Origin: Cephalotus follicularis
Taxonomy: Eukaryota; Streptophyta; Magnoliopsida; Oxalidales; Cephalotaceae
Direction of reading: 5' to 3'
DNA length: 64,000 bases
NCBI GenBank assembly: GCA_001972305.1
Contig: BDDD01000998.1
Coordinates: 303,462-367,461, forward strand
Of this stretch, positions 45,737-56,383 are shown in pieces (the first letter of the stretch is position 1; every line of letters begins with the position of its first letter). The notes beneath the pieces are model-generated. The model did not search any database. It saw nothing but the letters and a program-made list of their open reading frames with translations, and was not told where the DNA came from. Position numbers and translations under genes: made by a program.

Positions 45737-46860
45737 TGTATTACGGACTGTTTATATGATGTTTTCGGGCTTCCAATATTGTTTTGTTTTAAAGTCTGTT
45801 GCCCTGTGTTTTGGGCTTATGTGATTTAAGCTGATTGATACCAGCCTGAATTTTTGGATATGTTACTGAACTGTTGGGTTGGGCCTATGTTTATAACTTT
45901 TATTTTACCAAAACTTTATTCTATTTTACAATTTTCAAATTATTAAAACAATTTCCTTTTTCCTTTTTTTTAAAATTTCTTATTATCGTTTATTTTTATT
46001 TTTATTTTTCCTTTTTCCTTATACTTCTTCTTTACTTTCTTCTCCCTCTTTCTCCCGTAACTCTCTTCTTCTCCCTATCTTCTCACACGCTTTCAATCTT
46101 AATTTCCATTCTCATTGCCTGAAAATCCTCTCTTCTTTCCTATGTAATCAGAATTTGTCTCATATTTTCCGTTTAGAGAGTGACATTCCATTGTTATATG
46201 TTGTTCTCTCTCTCTATGCATAACACACTACCGAATTCTGCATTCTTGAAGCCTGTGTTGATTCTTGTGGAGTTGTTTTGTCAGTTTACCGAGGTAATCT
46301 CTTCTGTTGTTCTTTTGGGTTGAGTTCCTTTGGTTGGTTTAAGGCTGTTTATGTATTCTTTGTTTTCTCTCTTTGCTTTCCTGTAAACACCAGAGTAATC
46401 TTGAACAAGTGGTGTTCTTCTTGCTGTTTTTCAGTGTCTGTTAAATCATTACAGGTTAGTAATCCTGGCTGTGATGAATTGTTTCACATTGTTGTTGGTT
46501 TTCTTATGCATATAGGCTGTTAGAGTTGTGATTCCAACCACTTAAATCTATGTCATAGTTTATGGACTAATTGATCAGTCCTTGGCATATGTTTATGTTG
46601 TAATCTAATCTCAGAAACTGAATGTGACTTTGAACAGTAGATTGGTTTGTTATATGTAGGTTCTGTTTAGATGCCATTTGGTCTCTTTTCCCATATTTAG
46701 TCACTGGTCACATGGTAATGTCAATTCTATGTTTTTACACAGTCTAAATGTCATATAATGTCACATGCATATGCTCATGTGTCTCTGGTATAGAATTATA
46801 CATTTTTAGGCAAGTTTTTGAATTGAAAAATGTTAAGCTCTTCTATTCTGTCGTCCAGAA

Positions 46861-47068
46861 CAGTCAGCTGTTCTTATGGACAGTCGGCTGGTTTGGTTGT
46901 GTAGTAGGATGTCTTATGAAAATAGTCGACTGTTTTGTGTTGGGTAGCCGACTGGACCTCTGTCACAGTCGACTGCCTGTAAGTCTGGTTTGAGTAGTCG
47001 ACTAGACCTTATGAGTAGTCGACTGCAAAGCTTCCAACAGTCAACTGGCGCTCTGTAACAGTCAGCTA
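46861..47068. repeat. CAGTCGACTG palindrome array in LTR B3
   Basis: Ten motifs start at about 46861, 46881, 46902, 46923, 46945, 46966, 46995, 47016, 47038 and 47059: steps 20, 21, 21, 22, 21, 29, 21, 22, 21. The sixth is a perfect CAGTCGACTG and the fourth TAGTCGACTG; each motif allows CAG/TAG at the left end. Confidence 0.9.
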
Positions 47069-47613
47069 TTTTGCTCAGAAAATTCCTGTTTTCAACTGTT
47101 TTGATCCGTTCGTTGAATCAATTCGGGTCTTTTCTAAACACTGTAAGGAGTCTGTTTTATGTCTCTAATGTTTCTTAGACCCTTATATGAATAGTTTTGA
47201 GTCTTTTAGATTGTTGTGCTTCAAAGGGGAGTTTGAGTTAACAATCTTTCTGTAAGTGTTGTTGTGAACGCAAAAAGGTACGGATTTCTATCGTTCTTTG
47301 GCTATCTGGTTTTTATCGAACTAAAATCAGTTTTATGCTATGTTTCTTCGTTTTATGGACTTGGTTATGTTTTATGGTATGTTTCGAAAATAAAGTCGGT
47401 TTTTGACATTTTATGAATTTAAATGTTTCTGATTTTATCATATGTTGCGAAATGATCATCTCTTTATATCGAAAAATAAATGGGTTGATGTTTTGACTAT
47501 GAAATGTATATTATGATATCGTTGAACAATTTTTAAATATGTTTTGAGAAAGCATATTTATGTGTTTTTAAAGTGATGTTTTCAAAATGATTGAATACTG
47601 AGTATTGTACCCA

Positions 47614-47772
47614 CCTATGCGTCGTACCATAGGCATGTCGTAGGCCTGACACCGGGACATGACACTTCTGTAGCGGTGTGATTAGTCTACGGCATCTCTC
47701 AATGTTATTAATAAATCCCATGAGGTGGATTTATGGATCCACTATGTATGATAGAGGCGTATGAATCGATTC
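47614..47772 (+). ncRNA. Conserved hairpin block in LTR B3
   Basis: CCTATGC (47614-47620) with CCATAGG (47627-47633, one mismatch), CATGTC/GACATG, CTGTAG (47668-47673) with CTACGG (47687-47692, one U.G wobble), and GAATCGATTC (47763-47772). Confidence 0.5.
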
Positions 47773-48461
47773 TAGTATATGGATATGTGATATGAAATGA
47801 TATGTGAGAATTTACTTGTGTAGTGTCGTGCACTTCAATTCTAATGGGCATGTGGAATTAGCGTCTCCCTTGTCAATCTATGTTATGAAATGTGATATGA
47901 TATGTGGCTCAATATGACTTTATCAATCATGAAATGATATTTTTGAAATGTTTCGTAAATGTTTCGAATGATATGAAATTGGTATTTTATGGAAATTCGG
48001 ATATGATTTCAAAGAATGTTTAAGCTGTTTTAATTGCTGAAGATTTTCTGTTATGAGTTTTATTGAGATCTTACTGCTTTTAAATTCATCGTTCACTGCT
48101 TTTACCTTCTTTATCTGTACTGAGGTTTGCTCAGTCGTATTTTTGTTTTCCATGCGGCAGGTTATCAAGAGCAGCGGGGGATGTGTGAATGAGAGTTGGC
48201 CACCTTTATGTCGTGGATCCCTAGGAGTGTGATCCCTATATGTATCTTCTGTTATAGTGGTCATTAACAATATCTTATTTTGGTTTATGTTTCTGTATTT
48301 GACTTTTGAAATATGTTAAGTTTCAAGTTTGGAACAGTTTTTCAGTTATGCTATGACCGTCATGTTTTTTGGCTAATAAAGTTATGTTTATCTTCAGTTA
48401 TATTTTGCTATAGGTTCTGTATTTTGACCTGTGACGACTCCCGCCATCCGGGGGTGTTACA

Positions 48462-49300
48462 GTATTGACTGGTTGGATCAGCATCGAGCTACGATTGATT
48501 GTCACGCTCGGAGGATTTTGTTCGCAGATGTGGATCGACCTGATTTTATTTATCAGGGTTCACGGCCAATGAAGGATGTTAATATTATTTCAGTTTTGAA
48601 AGCTAAGAATTTGGTAGCTAAGGGAGCTGAGGGATTCTTAGTTGTTGTGAAAGATGTCTCTAAGTATGTACCTCACCTTGAGGACTATCTTGTGGTTAGA
48701 GAGTTTTCAGATGTGTTTTTGGAGGAGTTACCGGGATTGCCACCGCAACGGGAAGTGGAGTTTACCATCGGGCTCATTCCTGGGGCGGCACCTATATCTA
48801 AAGCACCGTATAGGATGGCACGACTTTAGTTGCAAGAGCTTAAGGAGCAGTTGCAAGAGTTGTTAGATCGGGGTTTTATCCAGCCGAGTGTTTCACCGTG
48901 GCGAGCTCCGGTTCTATTTGTCAAGAAGGATGGTTCTATGAGGCTGTGCATAGATTATAGAGTGCTGAATCATATTACTATCAGGAACAAATACCCTTTG
49001 CCTAGGATTGATGACTTATTGGATCAACTCCAAGGTGCTTGGTATTTTTCTAAGATCGATTTGAGGTCCAAATATCATCAGCTACGAGTAAAAGATGAAG
49101 ATGTACCCAAGACTGCTTTCCGGATACGGTATGGGCATTATGAGTTTCTGATGATGCCGTTCGGACTTACGAATGCACCGACAGCCTTCATGAATCTGAT
49201 GAATAGGGTATTTCATGAATTTTGGATCAGTTTGTGATTGTGTTTACAGATGACATCCTTGTGTACTCGAAGTCGAAGGAGGAACATTAAGATCAACTTT
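48462..49300 (+). pseudogene. Third pol: protease end and RT
   Basis: The frame begins abruptly inside the protease ('[33 protein letters not shown]') immediately after LTR B3. RT follows: '[53 protein letters not shown]', '[13 protein letters not shown]', '[25 protein letters not shown]'. A one-base loss near 49215 shifts the frame before '[14 protein letters not shown]', so the catalytic motif reads FTDD. A stop near 48827 replaces E or Q. It is more diverged from B-1 and B-2 than they are from each other, so it probably belongs to another element, possibly the one flanked by LTRs A1 and A2. Gag and the protease active site are absent. Confidence 0.9.
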
Positions 49301-50099
49301 GTATAGTTCTGGGAATTCTGAGGAAGAATAAGCTATACACAAAGTTTTTAAAGTGTGAGTTATGGATGGAACAGGTGGCATTCTTGGGCCACGTGGTTAC
49401 TGCTGAAGGTATCAGTGTCGATCCTGCTAATGTTGAGGCTATTACCAAATGGCCGAGACCTACCACAGTAACGGAAGTAGAAGCTTTTTGGGTTTGGCTG
49501 GATATTACAGGCGGTTTGTGGAAGGCTTTTCCTCCGTAGCCTTGCCACCGACTCAGCTTATGCGAAAGGGAGCTAAGTTTGTGTGGAACGAAGAACAGGA
49601 GGCAAGCTTTGAGAAATTGAAGAAAGGCCTTGTGTCCGCACCGATTCTTCGTCTGCCGTCTGGGTCAGGTGGGTACCAGATTTACAGTGATGCTACCAAG
49701 AAGGGTTTGGGGTGTGTTCTAATGCAGCATGGTCATGTGATAACATATGCTTCTAGACAATTGAAGCCTTATGAAGTGAACTACCCTACACATGATCTTG
49801 AGTTGGCAGCAATTGTCTTTGCATTGAAAATCTGGAGACACTACTTGTACGGAAAAACTTGTGACGTTTTTACCGATCACAAGAGTCTCAAGTACATTTT
49901 CATGCAGAAAGAGTTGAACATGCGTCAGAGGAGGTGGTTGGAACTTCTAAAAGACTATGATCTGAATATTCAGTACCACCCTGGTAAAGCAAACGTGGTA
50001 GATGATGCTCTTATTAGGAAGAGTTTTGGGAGCATAGCGGCTTTGCTTACTCAGCCGCAGTTGATAGCGGACATGGAGCGGTTGGATTTGAATTTGTAG
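49301..50099 (+). pseudogene. Third pol: RT connection and RNase H
   Basis: It contains '[34 protein letters not shown]', a frameshift near 49480, then a long open frame to 50099: '[81 protein letters not shown]', '[23 protein letters not shown]', '[51 protein letters not shown]'. All RNase H catalytic acids are present, unlike in B-1, B-2 and F. It is the best-preserved RNase H in the window. A stop at 50097 ends the frame. Confidence 0.93.
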
Positions 50100-51421
50100 C
50101 TGATATGAATATAGAACCTACTCTCGTTTCTCGGATTAAGGCGGCTCAGAGTGACGATGGTGAGTTATGGGCCTTAGTCCAGAATGTTGATGAGGGAAAG
50201 CAGTTAGAATTCCGTATGGATGATCATGGTGTTATATGGTTGGGTAGCAGTTGTGTGTGCCGACTGATCTTGCTATCAGAGAGGCTGTCTTGTCTGAAGC
50301 ACACAGTTCTCCATTTTCTATACATCTGGGTTCTACAAAAATGTATGGATACTTAAAGAAAAATTTCTGGTGGAATGGAATGAAGAGGGATGTAGCTGAA
50401 TTCGTTGGGAGGTGTTTGGTCTGTCAGCAGGTCAAGATTGAGCACCAGCGAGCTAGTGGATTGTTACAACCCTTGGTGGTTCCAATTTGGAAATGGGAAA
50501 CTATTGCGATGGATTTTGTTACTGGTCTGACGAGAACTTTTAGGAGGAATAATGCTATTTGGGTTGTGGTGGATCGATTGACCAAATCGGCTCACTTTTT
50601 GGCTATCCGTGAGGATTTCTCTATGGACAGTTTTGCGGAAGTTTACAGGCAGGAGATTGTGATACTTCATAGGACACCTGTATCCATTGTTTCGGATGGG
50701 GATCCCCATTTCATTTCGCGGTTTTGGAAGGGATTTCAGAAAGCTTGGGGTACGAGGCTCAATTACATTACAACTTTCCATCCACAGACAGATGGGCAGT
50801 CTGAGAGGACCATTCAGACCTTATAGGATATGTTGAGGTCTTGCGCTTTGGAGTGGATTGGAAACTGGGATGAGTATCTGAGCTTGGTGGAGTTTGCCTA
50901 CAACAATAGTTGGCATGCTAGTATTCGTATGGCTTCGTTTTAGGCTTTGTATGGGAGGGGGTATCGAGCTCCAACACGTTGGGATGAGGTCGGAGAACGA
51001 GTTATTGAGGCACCCGAGCTAGTTCATATCACTACTGATAAAGTGACCATAGCTAGGGAGAGACTAAAGGCAGCTCAATTTAGACAGAAGAGTTATGCAT
51101 ATAGGCATCGGAGGGACGTGGAGTTCAAAGTAGGTGAACATGTGTTCTTGAAGGTTTCACCTTGGAAAAGAGTCCGGCATTTTCGGTTGAAGGGAAACTT
51201 GAGTCCTCGGTATATAGGACCCTTTGAAGTTCGGGAAAAGGTGGGCGCAGTTGCATATCGGTTAGCTTTGCCTCCGTAGTTAGCACACACTCATAATGTG
51301 TTCCATGTGTCTCTGTTGAGGGGTTATCAGTATCATCCCCTGCATGTGGTCCACTATCCTTTGGACAGTATTCGGGAGGATTTATCTTGTGATGAGGAGG
51401 CCGAGGCTATTCTGGATCGGA
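50100..51421 (+). pseudogene. Third pol: integrase, truncated before the chromodomain
   Basis: After a frameshift near 50250 an open frame of 191 codons carries the HHCC finger ('AHSSPFSIHLGSTKMYGYL', 'RCLVCQQVK') and the core 'WKWETIAMDFVTGLTRTFRRNNAIWVVVDRLTKSAHFLAIREDF', 'VSIVSDGDPHFISRFWKGF', 'HPQTDGQSERTIQTL', with D, D and E of the triad intact. A stop at 50824 (TAG, GAG expected) and another near 50941 precede the C-terminal domain ('HVFLKVSPWKRVRHFRLKGNLSPRYIGPFEV'). The sequence ends at 'CDEEAEAILDR' where LTR A2 begins at 51422, so the tail and polypurine tract are missing. Confidence 0.92.
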
Positions 51422-52535
51422 TGTAATACCCTGTTTATCCGTGTGCATATTTCGGGCTTTTGATCGGTTTTGTTATGTAGTCTTTCTACTTTATGTTGGG
51501 TTATGTGTTGTGGGCCGACTGATACCAACTTTGGTTGGGTATGTTAGTATGTATATGCATAAGTAAAGTTTGTTTTATTTTATTTATTTACTTACAAATA
51601 AGTTTTTATTTCAAAGAATTAAAACTAATCCTTTTTAATTAATTTCCTTTTTCTCTCTCTCTTATCTCACCCTTTCTCACGATTCCCTCTCTCTCATATC
51701 TTCCAATTTGGTATGTCTCCCCTTCTCATAACTCCCTCATTCGAAAATCTTCTCCTCTTTCCCAATCCAACCACATTTTGTCTCCACTTTTCCTAATCCT
51801 ATCCGAAAATTTTGCTCCCTTTCTGTTTAAGTAAGCCTGCAATCACTGCTATGTCGCCATCTTGTATCTTTTGCTCCGGGCCATTGCCGTGTCTTGCCAA
51901 CTGGGAGTTCATTGTGTTTACCGTGCAATTGAATCATCAAGTCAGGTTTGGGCTTAGTAACTTAAGTCCTTGGATTATTCTGGCTTGGTTGGACATTCTT
52001 TTGACAGGCTTAGAACCGTTGTGTTTTGCTTCCCTTTTGAACAACCGTTCTATACCACTGATTTTGTTATATGCGCAACAGTTTTGGCATCCATCAGGTT
52101 GCTTTCCTCTGTTGTTATAGATTAGTAATTGGTTTTAGTCATATGTCAATTCGATTCTATTGCGTATAGGCTGCGAGAGTGTTATTGGTTTTGGTTCCTG
52201 CCTTCTTTTCTTTTTGTTGTTTTGTCAATTGATTTCTGAGTCTATTAGCAAGCCTTTAAGCATCTCGATAAAGTTGTGTAAATCTGGTTTTGATTAATGA
52301 CAATGGTTTTTGGACAGAAAATTGGATTATGCATATGTATGAAATGGTTTAAGTTCATCACTCACTTTAAGATGGTCACTGTTGAGTACCTCTTTAAAAT
52401 TCAGTGTTATGTTACTGTTTTTAAATACCAAATAGAGTCCTTTGAAGTGTTTTTAGTACTCTTGTATTGTGGAATCTAAGTTTTGACGGCAAAGTTGCAT
52501 ATAACTATCATATTCTTGTTTTCTGTCGCCCAGGA

Positions 52536-52742
52536 CAGTCGGCAGCCTATATGAACAGTTTACTGTTTTGCCTTGAGTAGTCGGCTACCTTGTGAATTAG
52601 TCGGCTATTTTGTCTTGCACAGTTGACTGGTCCCCCGTCATAGTCGACTGACTGCACTCCAGTTTGTGTAGTTGGCTACCTAGGTTGTACATTCGACTGC
52701 CACCCTTTGTACGGTGGACTGGAGTCCTGTATCAGTAGGCTG
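52536..52742. repeat. CAGTCGACTG palindrome array in LTR A2
   Basis: Motifs start at about 52536, 52556, 52578, 52598, 52620, 52641, 52669, 52690, 52712 and 52733: steps 20, 22, 20, 22, 21, 28, 21, 22, 21. Individual motifs are decayed, but the spacing is retained. Confidence 0.85.
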
Positions 52743-53321
52743 GAGTGTCCTGTAATTTCTAGTTTTCATATTCTCGTATCCGTTTGTCCGTTCGTTGAAT
52801 ATGGGTCTGTTTTAAATACCGTTATAATTATAATTTATGCCTACAATTATTTTTTAGATCCTTATATGAATGGTTTTTATATTATATACATTATTGTGCT
52901 ACGTGGGACAGTTAGAATTAATCGGTCTATTCGTAAGATATTCTGTGATCGCATGAGGTATAGATATTTCTCTTCTTGGACATCTTATTTATTCGAAATA
53001 AATTCAGTTTTCTGAATATGACCTTTTCAGTCTATGACTCCGTTAAGTTTTGGATTTTGAAAATAAAGTCACTTGATATTTCTATGAGTTAAATATTTCT
53101 GACTTTATAAATTCAGCTATGATATGTTTATGAAGTGTTATGAAATCATCTCTTTACCGTGGAATTAAATGAGTTGATTTTTTCGATTATGAAAGCATGT
53201 GTTTATATCGTTTGATAACGATTTATGAATATGTTTTGGAAAACCGTTTCTTATGTGTTTTAAATTGATTATGATAAAATCAATATTTTGAAATGGTGAA
53301 GTACTGAGCTTTTTGTACCCA

Positions 53322-53457
53322 CCTATGGGGTGTACCATAGGCATGTCGTAGGCTTGGCACGGGTACATGACACTTTCCGTAACTGTGTGATTAGTTTACG
53401 GTGTCTCTCTGTGATATCCTTGGATAGGATTTGTGATAAAGGTGTATGGATCGATCC
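53322..53457 (+). ncRNA. Conserved hairpin block in LTR A2
   Basis: CCTATGG (53322-53328) with CCATAGG (53335-53341), CCGTAA (53377-53382) with TTACGG (53396-53401), and GGATCGATCC (53448-53457). The second stem is broken by a base change. Confidence 0.5.
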
Positions 53458-53613
53458 TAGTTTTATGTTATGTGATATGTTATGTAATGACCGGAAGTTT
53501 TGAGAACAAGTTGCTCTAAGTCTTGCATGTTGAGGATTATGTTGTTTGACGAATGCTACAAGGGACCCGTAGTTTGACCCTCACGCTCGGGGGGTTCGGG
53601 GGTGAAGTTAAGC

Positions 53614-53806
53614 GGCGACGCTTGGGGCAACCGACGACGCTCCAAATGTAAGCTACGACGCTTTGAAGTCAAGTGTTTTAGTTGACCTAGACAAGACCTT
53701 AAAGTGGCGATGCTTTGTAGGAAAGCGTCAGCGCTTTAGTCGGGAAGTAAGTTGAAGAACTCAGGATAAGCCCGTGTCCGGCGACGCTTATGGAGAAAGC
53801 GTCGAA
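53614..53806. repeat. GTCGACGC-type motif array in LTR C
   Basis: Cores start at about 53614 (GGCGAC), 53633 (GACGAC), 53654 (TACGAC), 53681 (GTTGAC), 53706 (GGCGAT), 53727 (GTCAGC), 53780 (GGCGAC) and 53801 (GTCGAA). Three steps are 21 bp. Unlike in F and J, the array is upstream of the TATA box. Confidence 0.7.
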
Positions 53807-54055
53807 GCTTTGCCCTGTGTCAGGTGCAGAATTCTAAGTTTTATGTCACTTGAGGAGGAATTAAATGGATTCAGGGACACATGTCAAGCAAGAAAGTGAA
53901 GAGTTATGATATTTTGATGTTAAGGGACATGTGTCATCAACTGAATTGGAGGAATTGTGCACATGGGCAACTAAGGGGACAAACATCATATGGGTGATGT
54001 CATTACAAGGCAAGGTGGCATCCTAGGCATGCTTGGTCCCCAAGTCTCTCAATCC

Positions 54056-54065
54056 TATATAGATA
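54056..54065 (+). promoter_or_regulatory. TATA box of LTR C
   Basis: CTATATAGAT is the best TATA match in the LTR and is followed by a leader with 'agagcaagaaagaaggaga'. Confidence 0.55.
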
Positions 54066-54689
54066 TGTATAATTTCAGATGAGAAAATGTTAGTTTTCTA
54101 CTGAGTTTGGAGAGGAGAATTCATGGGAGAGCAAGAAAGAAGGAGATCAAAGTAAGGTAAGGAAATCCAATACCCATTTTATCAAAGTTATTCCTCTGTT
54201 TTACTTCCAAATTATGCAGCAAATAGTTTTATTCATATCTTGCCCATTTCTTTATGAAATTTTGAATGGTTTAATGTTTTGGAAACTTCAAGATGTCTAC
54301 TTTAACTGTTATGTTTTATACTTCTCGAAATTCTATCAAATTCTTGATGAGAATCTATGTTTCATTCTACTATTCATGTTCTGTTTTCATATAGAGGCTT
54401 TGACTTTAAAAATTCATAACGGATTCGATTCCCAACCAAATTTTATGATCTTGAGCTTTCTGAATTTGTAAAGATGTCTACTTTAATGTTTATGTTTTAA
54501 GTTTTCTATGAAAGTGTTTATTTATAAATGAAATTCAAGATTTAGAAATGTTATGCAAAATTGTTTTATGAAGGTTTTGAGTTAAATTACTCAAAGTATT
54601 GAAAATGCTTTATGGATTGTGAAAGGACATGATATGAATGTTTCTACATGAGAAATCAGTTTTAGAAATGTTGTACAAGGCTATTTTAT

Positions 54690-54865
54690 AAATGTTTTAT
54701 GAATGCATTTGAGTTAACTACTCAAATGAAGATAAATGTTTTATGAATGCATTTGAGTTAACTACTCAAACGAAGAGAAATGTTTTAGGAATGCAATCGA
54801 GTTAATTACTCAAATGAAGAGAAATGTTTTATGAATGCTTTGAGCTGGTCACTCAAAGTATTAAG
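54690..54865. repeat. 44-bp tandem repeat in LTR C (four copies)
   Basis: The unit 'aaatgttttatgaatgc...gagttaactactcaaa(t/c)gaaga' starts at 54690, 54734, 54778 and 54822. Each unit contains GAGTTAACTACTC, itself partly self-complementary. Confidence 0.88.
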
Positions 54866-55491
54866 AAATTTTTTATGAGATGAATGAACAACTACTGGAT
54901 TGAGATACAGGGAGGATTAATCTAGTAAAGATTAATAATGAATGAACCACCATTGGATTGTGATCCAAGGGGAAAGAATCGGAGATGGATTAATGCTAAT
55001 GGAGCCGAGCGTGCTAATAGGCATCCATGTGATATAAGGATAGTAATCAGGGAGTGCACAATTCCCCGGTGAAGCGGTGTGAAAGGGTTCATTAAAGGTT
55101 CATGACCATTAAGTTTTATGAAATGTTCTGAATCATGAGATATGATCAGAAAAAGAAAAGGAATGTGAAATGTTCTGGTTTTATGAAATATTCCAGAAAA
55201 TGATTTTAATGGTGTTTTCAAGTATGGCTATGATACATGCCATAAGAATGTATGAATGGAAAACGTTTTTGATTGTTTTCAAGTAAGTCGGTGTTATACA
55301 CCAGAAAATGCATGATTTTAGAAATGTTCCGATTTTATGAAAGTTAGCCGAAAAATGGATTTCAATAGTACAATGTTCTGGTTTTGAAAAACTAGAAGAA
55401 GATTTTCAACGATGTTTTGAATTACATGAACTGCAAACGTTTTGATAAAGATTATGAAAAATGACGGATTTCAATGACGTTTTATGACTAT

Positions 55492-56383
55492 GATCTTCCA
55501 ACTCAGATAGTTGGAGAGCACGATGACTATCCACAGTGGAACGATCAAAATTAAATTGCTTAATGGCCCAAAAGGCTTGATGTTCCAATTCCATTGGAAG
55601 ATGACAAGCTTTACCGTATTGACCAAGGTCAGTCTTGAAAGCGGTTCGATAAGCCCATAGAGTATCCATGAGTCGGGTGGACCAATCCTTTCAGCTAGGG
55701 TTGACTGTTTTTCTAAGATTTGTTTAATTTGGCAATTGGATACTTCAACTTTCCCACTAGTTTGTGGATTGTAAGGCATGGCAAGTTTGTGAGTGATCCC
55801 ATATGTTTTCATGAGAGCGTCGAAAGAGCGATTTCAAAAGTGGGTACCCCTATCACTGATGATGGCACATGGGGTACCAAAACGAGAAAAGATATGTTCC
55901 TTGAGGAACTTGGCAACCACAAAGTTCTCATTGGTTCGATAAGGAATTGCCTCAATCTATTTTGAGACATAGTCAATAGCCATAAGGATATATAAATTCC
56001 CAAACGAATTGGGAAAAGGACCCATGAAATCGATACCCCAAACATCAAAAATATCTATGGTCAAAATTAGAGTTAACGGCATCATATTCCTCTTGGTCAC
56101 ATGGCCTAAAGATTGACATGATGCACAAACCCTACAGTACTGAAAAGTATATTTGAAATTGTCGGCCAATAAAAACCACATTGTGAAACCTTAGCCACTG
56201 TCTTTGTGGGGATAAAATGGCCACCACACGCCTGATCATGACAAAAAGAGAGTATAGATCGACACTCATGATCAGGAACACATCATCGCATAATTTGGTC
56301 GGGACATGCTTTGAAAAGATAAGGATCATCCCACAAAAAGTGTTTTACTTGCGAGAGAAACCGTGCTTATCTTGAGCAGGCCC
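55492..56383 (-). pseudogene. Athila-type integrase fragment
   Basis: On the minus strand, from 56383 downward: 'FLSQVKHFLWDDPYLFKACPDQIMR', the HHCC finger ('HDQACGGHF...'), 'NMMPLTLILTIDIFDVWGIDFMGPFPNSFGNLYILMAIDYVSK' (first catalytic Asp in GIDFMG), 'DGGTHF'-like sequence near 55855, 'KTYGITHKLAMPYNPQTSGKVEVSNCQIKQILEK' (Glu in KVEVSN) and '[41 protein letters not shown]', ending at 'LQLSELE'. At least three frameshifts and several stops break it. It is in the opposite direction to the Athila gag-pol at 13400-18112, so it comes from a different insertion. Its two ends coincide with LTRs C and D. Confidence 0.92.

Larger units (their letters stand above)
45737..48461 (+). mobile_element. 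LTR B3, full length (2.7 kb)
   Basis: It starts TGTATTACGGAC and ends GGGGGTGTTACA. A CT-rich tract at 45950-46140 precedes the array and hairpin block. It is the only B LTR with both ends. On its right it meets protease codons with no primer site, so it may have inserted into the third pol or be joined to it by deletion. Short open frames inside (for example 46278-46523) have no domain. Confidence 0.88.
51422..53482 (+). mobile_element. LTR A2, 3'-truncated by LTR C
   Basis: It starts TGTAATACCCTG and matches LTR A1 throughout, including the empty insertion site of element F near 52976-52990. It stops at 53482, where LTR C starts; about 600 bp of its 3' end is not found elsewhere. It may be the 3' LTR of the element whose 5' LTR is A1, or an independent insertion into the third pol. 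Confidence 0.88.
53483..55491 (+). mobile_element. LTR C, 3'-truncated
   Basis: It starts TGTAATGACCGG inside LTR A2. A TATA box lies at 54056, about 570 bp in. It has a GTCGACGC-type array and 44-bp tandem repeats. No TG...CA right end is seen; it stops where a minus-strand Athila integrase begins, probably through a deletion. No coding domain is present. Confidence 0.7.

Noticed and set aside
46861-47068. CRISPR-like array: short palindromic repeats with spacers of about 11 bp
   Set aside because: Spacers are too short and partly conserved between copies, repeats are 10 bp, and the context is a plant LTR. No cas genes are present.
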